Source of the DNA: Trichopria drosophilae | Lineage: Eukaryota > Arthropoda > Insecta > Hymenoptera > Diapriidae | Assembly: GCA_030407085.1 (NCBI GenBank) | Contig: CM059587.1 | Coordinates: 37,297,001 to 37,361,000 of the forward strand | Direction of reading: 5' to 3' | Length of the DNA: 64,000 nucleotides | Shown here: piece after piece, positions 1 to 11,780 of the stretch | Layout of the letters: every line of letters begins with the position of its first letter | How positions within the stretch are numbered: position 1 is the first letter of the stretch | Position numbers and translations under genes: made by a program | The notes under the pieces: model-generated | What the model was told of the DNA's origin: nothing | The model's database searches: none | Seen by the model: the letters and a program-made list of their open reading frames with translations, nothing else

Positions 1-449
1 TCTGAGGCGTCGTAGAATAGTCAGTTGTAATATCCCGAGACCTTCAAAATTATCGGAATATTTCCCGATAGCTTTGTTTCAAACAAGTGAATATGTCAAG
101 TTTTGCTACGCACTCGGGATCTTTCTTCAAAACTTAACATATTTATTTGTTCGCAGGAAAATTAGAGGGAAATATTGCGATTAATTTTGAAGATCGAGGG
201 GTATTCGGTGGATTATTTTTTGTGACCGGTATTTGAGGTTACAGCTGAGCAGAGAGGAGAGACGAATATATGAATTTAGAATTTTTAACAAATGAGAAGC
301 GAGTATGCAATTTTCGAATGCAATTTCCAGGAGCTGCCGTGGAATTTCCAGTATAATTTTAAACAAATGACCATAGAACCCTTTGAATATCGCGCTCTGA
401 TTGGCTGAAACCCAGTCGTGAAAAATAATCTTTGAAATTAAAAAGTAAA
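1..449. other. AT-rich flank, no gene seen
   Basis: Both strands carry only short frames without homology that I recognise. No repeat or site stands out before the R1 element begins. Confidence 0.6.
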
Positions 450-802
450 ACTAGTGTTGGCGTGGTGGCTCGCTCGCTTTGCTCGCTCAGAAACTTCGAC
501 CCAGTAGAGAGTCGGCTATTCCTTAATACTCATTTGTTTACTAACAGCTTTCAATTATATTATAAAATTATATTGATATTTGGGGGTCCAATCATATTTA
601 GGTCAAAGTGGCTTCGATAGATATGTTACAACAACATAGTGTTTCTTATATGTATGAAAATTGAAAATGAGCATTTTCAAAACTTCGACCCCGACAACAG
701 GCCAGCCGAAGTATTAATAAATAAAAGTTGCAAAACAATTACTTCAAGCACTTTCATTGTAATAGACTATTCGATGCATATTACATGTTTACAGTGTTTT
801 AC

Positions 803-1972
803 GGTAAATCTTTACAAAACGGGCATCCTCGCAAACAAAAAATTAACTACACTATTTCGATGTATTTTTGCCCGCTGATTACGAATATGATCATAAAAAT
901 TGGGGGTCGGACGTATTGAAGTCGCTATGTTGTAAAAACAGCAAAAAAATGGGTATTTTTTTAGTTTTTTGTATTTATTTTGATAACTAAGCCTCAGACG
1001 AAAAAATGTTTCCAGCAAAAAATGTAGAACGTGAAATTCTGTATAAAAAAGCTTGAATGCATTTTTTTGTAATCGCAAAGGACATCACGTAAAACAGCGA
1101 CGAATTCCCTAAGCCCACGCAGTGGTAATTACAGGGTCGCTTACTTCACATGGGTTCGATTGTTACAAACACTTATTGGTTGGAGGTTAGGCTAGTATAA
1201 TAACGGGGAGTCTGGGGGGGTGGAGCCCCCCAGCATGCATGCACGTCTTAGGCTCACACAGTGGTAATTACAGGGACATGTACTTCACACATTTTCGTAA
1301 CCTCTAACCAACAGATGTTTGTAAAAATCGAACCCATGTGAAGTGCGTGTCCCTGTAATTACCACTGTGCGAGTCTAAGACGTGCATGCGTGCTGGGGGG
1401 CTCCGCCTCCCATACCCCCCGTTTTTATACTAGCCTAACCTCCAACCAATAAGTGTTTGTAACAATCGAACCTATGTGAAGTACGTGTCTCCCTAATTAC
1501 CACTGCGTGAGCCTAGGAGATGCTTGTGTACTGGGGGGCTTCGCTCCAGAACCATCCAGGTGTGAGTAACGATCAAACCTATGTGCGCATTCAGTGTCCC
1601 TGTAACTATGGCACTATATAACGCTATACATAATATAATGAAAGTATCCATAACCTCATTTTGAGCACGTTCCGCACTCATTTGCTAACTTATCGTTGAT
1701 ATTTCGAAAAAAATGTAGTGTATCTTTTCTGTAGAGAATTTTATACTCTACATTTTTTGTTGAAACCATTTTTTTATCAGATTAGTAGTTTTTAAAATAA
1801 ATGCAAAAAACTACAAAAATACCAGTTTTTGGGCTGTTTTTTCAAGATAGCGACTTCAGTACGTCCGACCCCAAATTTTTATCATCATATTCGTAATCAG
1901 CAGGCAAAATCACATGGAAATAGTGTACTTAAATTTTTTTTTGCGAGGATGCCCGTTTTGTAAAGGTTTACC
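803..1972. mobile_element. Foldback DNA element (1170 bp) inserted in R1 with 8-bp TSD
   Basis: The ends are long inverted repeats, about 803-1078 and 1691-1972. The outer termini read GGTAAATCTTTACAAAACG and, in reverse complement, GGTAAACCTTTACAAAACG. The element is flanked by TGTTTTAC at 795-802 and 1973-1980, while the uninterrupted R1 copy has a single TGTTTTAG followed by TAATTAC at the same place. That proves insertion into R1 and an 8-bp target duplication. Eight-base duplications are typical of hAT, P and Merlin families, but the GGTAAA termini do not let me choose. There is no transposase frame, so it is non-autonomous. The inner part of the arms is itself related to R1 2325-2475. 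Confidence 0.85.
1106..1640. repeat. Head-to-head array of about 139-bp units at the core of the foldback
   Basis: A unit with the words CAGTGGTAATTACAGGG, ACTTCACATGGGTTCGA, TTGGTTGGAGGTTAGG and a GGGGGG..CCCCCC stem is present about 1.3 times on the plus strand (1106-1290). It is then present about 2.3 times on the minus strand (1291-1640). The word GTAATTACCACTG recurs near 1355 and 1494, giving a period of about 139. The last copy is decayed. The two orientations meet near 1290 and make a large potential hairpin. Confidence 0.8.
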
Positions 1973-2751
1973 TGTTTTACTAATTACAGTCTGTATCGTT
2001 ATGATCTTATATATACAATATATATACATATAATTCTTCAAAGATATCTTGAAAGTGTCGAAAAGGTCTCTGACGGATATCTTTTAGATACTATAAGACA
2101 TCTTTTAGATATATATCGAAATAGTTATTTTCATATCAAGGGCGTAAAAGAACTTATGCGCCCATAGGGGATTACCACGCCCGAGGGGCTGGCGAAAACT
2201 ACCCCTGGGGGTAGGGGGTCTAAGCATCGAAATTTTATGGAAAACTATAGGGTAATTTTTTTGCCGAGGTGACCAAATTCAATACTTTTTCAGACAATAG
2301 TCATAAGCATTTTAAACCAGTTTTTATGGCATTATCGTTGACTTTAGGAAGAAAATGCATACAACCTTTTTTGTAGAGAATTTCATGCTCTATCTTTTTT
2401 GTTTGAAACATTTTTTAATAAAATTTGTATTTTTCAAAATAAATGCAAAAAACTACGAAGTAACTTAATTGGGGCTAATTTTTTTTAGTAATGGACGGAT
2501 GGATCTGCGCCAAAATCTAATCAGATCTAAGTTATGCCAAGACGCGTATTTAAAAAAATCTAGGTCAATAGGCTTATCCGTTCGCGAGTTATCGCGAGAC
2601 AAAAAAAAACGGGAAGTACGGACGTACGTACGTACAAGATCACGGACACAAATTTTTTTATTGTTGATTTGAGTTCCTTAGGGTCTGAAACGTCGACATT
2701 TGATGAAAAACTATAGGGAAATTTTTTTGCCCGAAGTGACCAAATTCAATA

Positions 2752-2785
2752 CTTCGTCCAGACTTATTGTTAGTCTGGGTCGAAG
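2752..2785 (+). other. 3'-terminal hairpin of R1
   Basis: CTTCGTCCAGACT and AGTCTGGGTCGAAG pair around a short loop just before the end of the left R1 copy. The same place in the right copy (18099-18128) also forms a hairpin, although several bases differ. Keeping the pairing despite change suggests the structure matters for the element. Confidence 0.65.
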
Positions 2786-2884
2786 TAATTGTCTCAAAAT
2801 TGTCAGGAATCTCAACTATGTGCATTATATTTTGTAAACGTTACTAGTAATATACGAATGTGCGTATTTTACTAAAGACAAACG

Positions 2885-3115
2885 TCGAAAAATGTAGAAA
2901 ACGATCATGAAAGATAGAGAAAGATTGAAAAGGATCAAAAAAGATCGAAAACTGTCGATTATGATCCGGAAAGATTGAGAATGATCGAGATAGGTCAAAA
3001 GATATCAAGGAAGATCACGAGCCATCGAGAAGGATCGAGAAAGGTTCGAGAAAGATCTTGAAACATCAATAAGAATCGAGAAAGATCGACAATAATCGAG
3101 AAAGATCCAGGGAAA
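2885..3115 (+). repeat. Degenerate minisatellite, unit about GATCGAGAAA
   Basis: More than fifteen imperfect copies of a 10-12 bp word (GATCGAGAAA, GATTGAAAAG, GATCATGAAA and similar) run through this stretch. It directly follows R1. No coding potential. Confidence 0.8.
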
Positions 3116-3325
3116 TTAACGTTTACGCTATACGCGAAGTAACAAATCATAATTTCGGAACAAAAATATTTTTGTATCCAAAGAAAAAAGCCTCTACCCT
3201 ACCTCTTCTTGATCAATTGGACTTTTTGAACATCCTATCATATCATAAGAAAAAATAAATACTTCATCCAAATTTGCGACAGCTTATATATGACAATGAA
3301 GTATGTTTAGATTGTAATAGTCTCA

Positions 3326-3520
3326 TCAATTAGCGATCGTTTTTACCTGAGCAAAAATATAACGTTTTCAATTAAATCAAAAGCACGATAAAAAGAGGAA
3401 TTAATTTAATCCACTATGCAGAATACAAATGAAACGGAAAAATGTAGAAATTAAATGGCTACGTCACAGTTGAATTGACCTTGGTTTTCTATTTATAGAT
3501 TATTAACCGTTGGCTTTTTC
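3326..3520 (+). repeat. Direct duplicate block, copy 1
   Basis: It aligns with 4049-4220 over about 180 bp. Shared words include CAATTAGCGATCGTTTT (CAATTAGCTATCGTTTT in copy 2), CACTATGCAGAATACAAATG, ATTAAATGGCT and GACCTTGGTT. The copies have diverged clearly and lie about 720 bp apart in the same orientation. Function unknown. Confidence 0.7.
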
Positions 3521-4048
3521 AGAAATGTATATTAATAATATATAAATCTATAAGAAGAAAAGAACAAAATATACATGAATGAATGTATTGCAACAGACGT
3601 GGTGGGTACACGGGATAAAAGGGGTTTATATGAATTTCCATTAATTTTATATTCAAAATAGCGAAAATTACTCCGGAAGTTATGGACCCTTTACGCCCTT
3701 CACTACACCCACTTACGTCTTTTTGTTTACTTTCTTCTCGAGTAAAAATCTAACCGAAGCATTTCGAGGTTTGCCGATTTTTCCCGAATATTGCGCGGGA
3801 GTTTTGGGAAGCCTAGCGACATGATGTGGTGCGGAAGAAGATAAAGGGGCTTAACATAGATAAGGTCAAACTGCAATTTAGGAGGGGGGATACTGTACTA
3901 TTCTTCAGCTTTTAACTATTCCTCTAGGGCATCTATAATTATTGCCCAAATGTATGTTTAAAAAGAATAGTAGAAAAAATATGCATGAAAATTTACAAAA
4001 GAATTTGCGCGGTTAATAGTAAAGTATTTTTCTAATTGTAACAATAAA

Positions 4049-4220
4049 CAATTAGCTATCGTTTTTTGATCATTTTGATCATTTCACTTGAATCAAAGGC
4101 AAGTTAAAAGGAGGAATTTATTCAATATCCATTATGCAGAATACAAATGAAATTGAAATATGTGGAGATTAAATGGCTGCATCCCGGCTGAATCGACCTT
4201 GGTTATCCATTTATCACTTT
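4049..4220 (+). repeat. Direct duplicate block, copy 2
   Basis: Second copy of 3326-3520. The 528 bases between the copies show no gene that I recognise. Confidence 0.7.
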
Positions 4221-6600
4221 CAGGAAAGAACCCTTTCGAAGAACCGCTATTTTCTGGGACACATCGTTTTCGGAAAAGAGTCTTTCGGGAATATGACTAA
4301 TCTGGAAAATGCATCCCATTCGGGAGCACTGTTTTTGAGAGTCGTAATTCGAGATGTGTTTTCAGGATGTGTCAAGGGACTGTTTATGAGTGGATGATGA
4401 TGACAAGTTAATGAGTATTATTTTATTTATGTCTTGCTTCGGGAAACTCAATCAAGAATTGACGCGGCGATAAAACGGCTGAAGTTCTATAACGTTACTG
4501 GTACAGTTCCTATATCGTTTTATGCCATTAACATCATAATGGGCACTTTTTGACGCCAATTTCCACGATGAATTTCATGTGAAAATCAACGTTAACCAAA
4601 TTTTAAAGTGATCTGAAATGTACAAAATCGCAAGCGCTCTATACCTACTTAAAAGTTACGCAGATTAATATTTAAAATTTAAAGCTGAGCAACGAGTATG
4701 GTGGACGAATCGATAATCTTTAACGTCGATTTTAGTAAACTCTACTTTACTATATATTCAATATAACATTAGGCAATCAAAACATATCGCCTGAAGTTTT
4801 TTTCCGAGTTTCTGATCACGAACATAATTCATATGAATACTAAGGGATTATAGTAGGATAAACTTTTAATTTTTTTTAAATTCGAATTTGATACACGAAA
4901 GTCTTCTAATTGTCGGGAAATGTATCGTTTTTGACTTAATAGGTTAAAGTGTCTGAAATATATACAAAGATTAGCGCGTCTTTGTTAAATAGAAACTCAA
5001 AAATAGAACATTTCTATGAAACGAAAATCGTATAAATCATTTCGTGAGAAGAATTAAATTAATTTGGTCCAGTAATATATTAATAATGTAGCACATATAA
5101 ACTTTCTTGTAACGATTTTACTTATGAGAGCTTTCATTGAATTTTGAACGGAATTTTGTAAGCGGTGTTGCGGCGACAGGAATTTAATGTTAAAATTAAA
5201 TTCTGAATAATTAACCACATAAAATGTAGTCTCAAATTGGAGGAAACATGCAATAATGATGTTACATACACTCCAACATTACTTTGTGCTTATTACTCAA
5301 AATAACATTATTCACTAAAATTGCCTGTTCCTCCGGAATTATCGTATATGACGAATTATATGTATTTATTAATGGCCGTAATATCACATTTTAATCATCG
5401 TTATTACTGACGAACCGCGACCGCACAGAAACCGCGAAATGCTTTTTATACGTTAACGAGTTTTTAACAATTTGGATTCGACATGGAACATTGGTTATTC
5501 GAAATCCTTTTATTATTAATAAAATCAACAATATGGTTACTGTCAAAATACGAGTTGGTTGATGCTCAATTTTCGTTTGTAACAAATAATAGAAATAGTA
5601 CCAAATGAATATTCCCTAAAATTAAGTCTTAGTAAATGATGGAATTTATATTATGATTATGTTCGTCAGATTATTCTAATAGGTTCGGTAGTTCAAAATG
5701 AGGCCAAACCCCCTTAAACAACAGACGGCTCTTGAAGAGAGAGGGTAGTATTTTATGTGCAACATATAACTTAAAATGAGGTATACGCAACTAAAAACCC
5801 TCCCCCTAATGTGGGCAAATCACAAATGCATTAAAGCTCGAAAATTGTATACGGAAATTATGAAAGCATTTATAACCTTACGAAACTGAACCGTTGTGCA
5901 CATTTCAAACCATACTATTTTAATTCAAATGTATCGAAGATTATAATATGTCTTTCCATTTATCATTATTGGATTAGAAAGGGAGGCAGCTACTCTCGCA
6001 CCAGCGTTCTAAATTGAAAGTAATGAAAACTACTAATTCATTACTAAAATACTACACATCTAAAAATAGTTATTGGATCTTTACAGTATAATTATGTCCT
6101 TATTGTGTTAATCACGTGAGTCATACATTTCCGAGTCTGCCAGAGTTTGCAAATTATTTTCAAATTATACTTATATATTAGTTCTATATTTTTAATGTAC
6201 ACTTCGATTTGTCATATCCTAGTCAATTAAAATCTTGTTTTACGGATCTCTGCATAAAAGCTATATTAATTAAACAAGTTAAACTCTATTTTCCGCAAAA
6301 TTTAACTGACAGGATATAATGTACGATAATCTCTCCTAAAATTTCTACTCAGAGGTAATAAATACCATGAATATGAAATGTTTTATTAATATGTTATTTA
6401 ATGATATTTTACTTAACTATAGTTTTGTAAGTAAAAAATTATAGATGTAAGTCACCAAATTATGAACAAATAAGGAATTTAAATAAAAGGTCACCCTTAT
6501 TTTATCTAAGGTAGAGAATATTTTTTTAGATGTCACGATAATAATGAATGATGAAATTAAAATTACAATTTTCTCGAACAATTTTTATTTAACAAAAAAA
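4221..6600. other. AT-rich stretch, nothing recognised
   Basis: No frame of plausible coding character, no tandem array and no terminal inverted repeat were found by eye. Confidence 0.45.
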
Positions 6601-6621
6601 AAAACGAAATATTGAGAAATT

Positions 6622-6690
6622 CGATGCGCCGTGATTTGAACCCGGGACCTTTTTATTGGGTCGGTCGAACACTCATGACAACTAAATGTA
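6622..6690 (-). pseudogene. tRNA-like fragment (Pol III B box)
   Basis: On the minus strand, CCGGGTTCAAATCACGG reads as a T arm with 4 of 5 stem pairs and a TTCAAAT loop, preceded by a possible D and anticodon region. I could not pair an acceptor stem. This is a decayed tRNA or the head of a tRNA-derived SINE rather than a working tRNA. Confidence 0.5.
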
Positions 6691-8160
6691 AGCTACAGTA
6701 GATATTATACATTCATTATACATTTATAAGTAATATAAGGCGACTTGCAACTATCATTTGTTAATGCTATTTATTACTTTCAAAGAAATAATTTTTAGAT
6801 AGTTATTTTCAATTTTTCCATCGATTTATCTTCTTCCATCAGAAACTTCTCTGCAGAAATGTTTTAAAAGTATTGAAAAAATTAAATATCTTGATCATCA
6901 TTAAGATGGATATTTTCCATGACTTTTATTATTATTGCGGGGACATGTTTCTGACTTAATACTTGTAGGGTTTCATTTATAGATATGGAATATTTAATTA
7001 TCTATCGGCAAGCCATCTATTTTCAGTAGTAGTGAACTACAATGTTGATTAACTGATGCTCATTTAATTATTATCGAATGTGCACTGTACAAAATATAGC
7101 TAGACATTTGAAGGTATTAATTAATCAATTTGAAATAGATATCTTGATTTGCTAAATTGAGAGACTCTAGTTTCGCTGATCTTCCATTTGTTAATGGAAC
7201 ATTAATACCTTACGAAATAAACAAAATTCAACAATTTTTTCCCTAGCATAAACATACGCAGTTGACAGCGTGTGGACTCGGGTCCGTATCCCGGAAACTA
7301 AATACCATAACTTCGGTTTTACTTGAGGCCTTTTATTGTTCAAACTATTATGCTTGTAATGAAATGTACATTAATTTATATAAAAATGAACAGGAACCGA
7401 TTTAAAAAAGGTTTCAAGAACCTGCGGGGTTTTGTTTTTTGATGAATTCAAAGAATAGATTATACCAAATTCTAGCTAAATTTAAAAAATACGTGTATTG
7501 ATTTGTCAGGGAATGCATCAGAATATTTCGTCGAATTTGAAATAAATTTATAAATCACAATTGTAATAATCGTACATGGTGTATTTTGGAAATTTGATCT
7601 TTGTTATCTAATAGGTACTTGGATGTTTCTATGGTAAAGTGGTATCTAATGTACCACCTATTAATGCGGTCGGCATGTGCATAATAGCGTCTATTGTATA
7701 AGCTCGATATCGACAGGGGATGATAGAGTAAATCAGCCATATAACTGTTATTCCGTATTCTCCTAAATAACGGATCTTTAGTCAAGTTTGATGACATTTT
7801 GAGTGTGATTGTTATATTTTTACAAGTTTCTTCTAGTTATGTGGTATTAATAGATGCCCATTTGAGTATTTAATTCTGACAAAGAAAATGTTATGGTATA
7901 CAAACTAACAACAAAATTATGGTGTCTTAATTTAAGACATTTCGTAAACGTATTTGGATATCTTAGACTATCAAAATTTGAATATCCGGAGAAAAAATGA
8001 GGAATCGTATACTATTGATTATATCCAATTGTAAACAATTGTACATGAATTTTTCGCCTCTAGAATTTTATTAAACTGTATACATCAGTATTGAATAACG
8101 TATAATTGTATATATTTGTATATATTTGTATGCGTAAAAAATAAATTAAATTACAGAAAA
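6691..8160. other. AT-rich stretch, nothing recognised
   Basis: Only short chance-sized frames are present (the longest is about 80 codons, minus strand near 7555-7797). No repeat structure stands out. Confidence 0.4.
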
Positions 8161-8164
8161 AAAA

Positions 8165-8240
8165 TCGGGTTCGAAAGCGGATTTGAACTCGCGACGTCAG
8201 GATTACAAAGCACGCCCCAACCGCTACGCTCAGTGAAAGA
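8165..8240 (-). pseudogene. tRNA-like sequence with A and B boxes
   Basis: The minus strand reads GAGCGTAGCGGTTGGGGCG (A-box and D-arm like), then CTTTGTAATCCTGACG, then GCGAGTTCAAATCCGC (B-box and T-arm like), with spacing close to a real tRNA. The two acceptor halves do not pair, so it is probably a tRNA-derived SINE head or a pseudo-tRNA. Confidence 0.55.
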
Positions 8241-9885
8241 TAAGCAAGTTACTTTATAGATCAGACATATGTTCTAAGTAGGTAAAGTGTTTTTGGTTGA
8301 GACCATCTATGTCATTGAAAATATCCGTTTCTTTATTTTATGAATTTAATAAAATATGTAATTTATCTAACTTCACGGTCTAATTGAGTATGTTTTTCAA
8401 ATATTCAGTAATGCTAATAAAATATTTAGCCTATAATTTGACCAAATACATGTGTACTTTCAATACGCTCATAAAATGAATATGTGAATCAAATATTTAG
8501 TAAAAGTTGTAAAATATTTTGTAATGTTAACCAAATATACGAGTGTATTTTATTGAATTGGTCAAATGTTTTTTCAGTATATATGGTTGTATGTAATAAC
8601 TCACTATATACCTAAAATGCATGTACAATTGGATACCATTGTGTGCAAACTACACATTGAATTTTCAAATTAATCAATTAAATTTTTGTTACGAATCTGA
8701 TCATTATTATCATGTAACGTTTTATACAGTTCTATAATAGGTGCATATTACTGTATATAAATTAAAATTTACAAATATTATATTAGACATGATATAACTT
8801 CATAAATTATGAATTATTGTAATAATTTGTACATAATTCTATAGACGAAAAATCCGTATAGATCCGTATACCTTAATGTACATTATAAATTTGTATGCAG
8901 TTGTATGCACTTCATTCTTTTCTCGCAAAGTAAACATTCACTAAAGCCGTCCACATAGAAGAAGTGTATATATACGCACTTATAATTACTGAATGTTCAC
9001 TAGAGAGTATTTTTAAGACTTGAAAAATTATTTTGATAATGTACTGCAAGATTCTCTAATCGCAATCTGAATATACTGTTTGATACATATCCAAAACCTG
9101 TACACAAAGAAACAAATTTAACTGAATTGACTGAATATACGTTTAGTTGATTTTTTATTTAGTTAACTCAACCAAATGTAGTTGGTCCAATTACAATGTA
9201 GTTGAACTGACAAAACTGACGTAGCCCAGCCGACTACGAGGTTTGGTTACCAGTTAGCAACCAATTATTTAATTGTTTAAACTGAATCTCAGCATTCAAA
9301 CTTTACACCTATGTATGTTTTTCGGCCTCGTGAATTCGAATTTCGAGGTTAGAATGTCGTAAAATGCTAGGAATAATGTTAAAATTAACAATTTAATGAA
9401 AATAAATACAATTATTTCGTAAAAGTCGTCCTGAAAGACTTTGTATAATATGTCCGCGGATTTACCGTTACTTATTATAGTTATTTCGAACAAATGAATT
9501 TCGAGGTAAATTTTTACCTTTTTAAATATCGCACAAGATCATTTGTTAATAACCATTTTTTTTTTGCAGCCGCCCGTTTTCTTACATGAGCCAAACGAAC
9601 AGCAAGTTATTTTTGCAGGTACGTCGCAACACTTTTTTCTGATGCCCTGCAGATACAGGATGTTCTAAAGAATTTAGTGGATAAAGTAGGTATTTTCGAT
9701 AAAAACCTGACAATCTGATTGTTCCAAGCACATTAGAACATTCTAACCTTGAAATTTGTTTTCAGAAGGTCGCAATACGTATAATAGATAAGAGCCCATT
9801 TTAGAACATTTTGACGACATTGGGGGCCTCTAGACTAATTCCTATTGAATCTATTAAATTCGGGAAGAAATTACAAAGACAAATA
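8241..9885. other. AT-rich stretch with TTGTAT-rich runs, no gene
   Basis: It contains many short TTGTATATA-type words (for example about 8880-8910) and a block rich in AGTTG and CAACT words at 9140-9260. The latter words resemble the interior of the element at 47288-48282. No coding region recognised. Confidence 0.4.
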
Positions 9886-9889
9886 GTTT

Positions 9890-9955
9890 CACCCCGACGG
9901 AGATTTGAACCCCGGACGGTCTGGCAACCACGTGCTGTTCACAGCTCTTATCATT
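9890..9955 (-). pseudogene. tRNA-like fragment (Pol III B box)
   Basis: Minus-strand CGGGGTTCAAATCTCCG forms a T arm (5 bp including one G-T pair) followed by TCGGGGT. AGAGCTGTGAACAGCACG upstream resembles a D and anticodon region. Full cloverleaf pairing was not found. Confidence 0.45.
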
Positions 9956-10422
9956 GACACTATACTTTTCCCTCTGATAAATAAAGTAAAATTGTGTCGT
10001 TTTTTCGTTTCATTATCTTCATCATTACATTCGTCTATGATCGTATTTCATCGGTTAATTTCGCATAAATACGGAAGCATTTTGGTATGATCGGCTACAC
10101 ATTTTAGAAGGACAGTGATGGATTCTGCTTTGAAATTAGGAAATGTCTGAAATTAGATCAAACGATATGAATGGTGACAGGTTTAGAATACACAAAAATG
10201 ACGTATACTTATAGTGAAAAATGTAAATAACATGTCACTTTTAAATTTTTATTATGAAAATATATTTTTTAATTTTCTTTATTAGATATCACTTTTAAAA
10301 TTTAATTAAATTGTTCCATTCATTATTTCCTGCTTTTAAAAAATCCAATTCTTGAATTACATTGAACTTAGATGTTACTTTTATTTTAGGTACATTTCAT
10401 TTAAAATGTTTAAAAGATAGAT

Positions 10423-10464
10423 ACGAGACTCTCGCCTATAGTCTCTCTGTACAAAGAGTCTCGT
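10423..10464 (+). other. Perfect 10-bp hairpin
   Basis: ACGAGACTCT and AGAGTCTCGT pair perfectly around a 22-base loop that itself contains TAGTCTCTC. It is isolated in AT-rich DNA. Role unknown. Confidence 0.6.
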
Positions 10465-11440
10465 GTCGATATTGTGGAAAGTCTTGGTTTCGTCTAAAAC
10501 TCATTGTTCTTACATGTTACTTTAGAAAAGTTACGGCAACGTAAGAAATAGGTTAAGGACCTGTTCAAAAACGCAGAATATCCTTGAAGTAGTCAAATTT
10601 AATAAGAATTTGTTGAGAGTACAATAACAATTTCATTAGCATATAACAATACACTGAGCAATAATAATACCAATCTAGAAGAACTGTTATTTTAGTATAG
10701 CACTTTAAGAAAGTCACTTGTTATACTTTTTTGTATTGCAATATCAAATTTCGGATTCTTCAGAATAAAACCCAATGTATTCAATGAAATAGAATAGTCT
10801 ATTGTTTCAAAGTGTACTTAATTTTTTGCAGATTGTTCTACTAAGTTTATAACTTAAAAAAAACTGTTTCTGTAATGTTATAAATAAAATTCCAAGAATA
10901 TAAAACTCATGTTTTAAATTTAGTCAAAGAAATAGACATTCAACTAAATTTGAAGCATATCATTTTGTGACTTTCGATTTTTTAAAATATCTATCTGATT
11001 CCTAGTATTAGATAGTCTGTGCATTCTAGACATTTTTTTGTTTTTTCCAACTAATCCGTCTGATAAATTGTGATGATGAATTGAAAATGTATATTTTATA
11101 TCACATGTTTGTAGCCTTTTCCCACTGTTTTGTTGGTAGACACATATGAAACCTTATACATCTTGTGAGTTTTTTAAAATAATACCTTTTTTGGTGGAGT
11201 CATTAACTTTTCATTTAATTTACAGTGAGGATGGTATAAGAAACAGATACGTTTTAGAAAGGTTTAATATTGCATTTGGGGAGTCTTCTCTGAATGTAAC
11301 AAGGGTTTATGATTAGGATAGGTATGTCAAAGAAGATCAGGTAAAAATGACCCTAAATTTTCCCTGAATGTCTGAGAAACATTTCTAGGTTTGGTACCAT
11401 CCTTTTGTTTCAAGGCTGTCTTATCTTCGACCCATGTGCG
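10465..11440. other. AT-rich stretch, nothing recognised
   Basis: No gene or repeat recognised before the GC-rich island begins. Confidence 0.4.
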
Positions 11441-11780
11441 AAATTCGTGACGGCTCAGCCCTGGTCCAGTCCTGGCAACGGCGGTGCCGAGGCTCGGCTG
11501 CGACATTGGGCCAACACTGGCACGAGTCTTGGCGCGACACTACGGCCTAGACTCGGCAAACGGTCTTGGTCCAGTAATGGCTGCCAGCACTGGCCCGGCA
11601 TTGGCAGCCAGTATTGGCGCGGCATTGACTGTCGGCAATGGCCCAGTGTCTGTTACGACACTACGGCCTAGACTCGGCAACGGGTATTGGACCATTAGTG
11701 GCTGCCAGCACTGGCCCGGCATCAAAGCCAGTATTGGCGCGGCGTTGATTGTCAGCCGATGGCACAGAGCCTGTTGCATC
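11441..11780 (+). repeat. GC-rich tandem repeat, period about 121 bp, made of TGGCC-type words
   Basis: CGACACTACGGCCTAGACT recurs at about 11534 and 11656, and GCTGCCAGCACTGGCCCGGC at 11580 and 11701. Inside each long unit are short words such as CAGTATTGGCGCGGC. The overlapping open frames on both strands come from the repetition and the high GC content, not from a gene. It contrasts sharply with the AT-rich flanks. Confidence 0.75.

Larger units (their letters stand above)
450..2788 (+). repeat. Dispersed repeat R1, left copy, interrupted by a foldback insertion
   Basis: This block matches 18096-19289 in inverse orientation almost end to end. Both copies start at ACTAGTGTTGGCGTGGT and end at CTGGGTCGAAGTAA. 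Without the 1170-bp insertion and one copy of its target duplication, the left copy is about 1.16 kb, against 1.19 kb for the right one. Shared landmarks are TGGGGGTCCAATCATA, a CCCCTGGGGG palindrome, a GTACGTACGTAC run, and an internal direct repeat (about 2245-2310 and 2700-2770) containing GTGACCAAATTCAATACTT. The short frames inside are shadows: the apparent peptide similarity between copies follows from DNA identity. The class is not clear. The ends are not inverted repeats of each other, but the 3' end is a hairpin. Confidence 0.8.

Noticed and set aside
639..878. Frame similar in peptide to one at 18760-19059 (minus)
   Set aside because: The likeness follows from two copies of the R1 repeat. 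Both are interrupted and lack any domain.
7261..7310. GGGTCCGTATCCCGG considered as another tRNA B box
   Set aside because: The T loop does not fit and no A box is present at the right distance.
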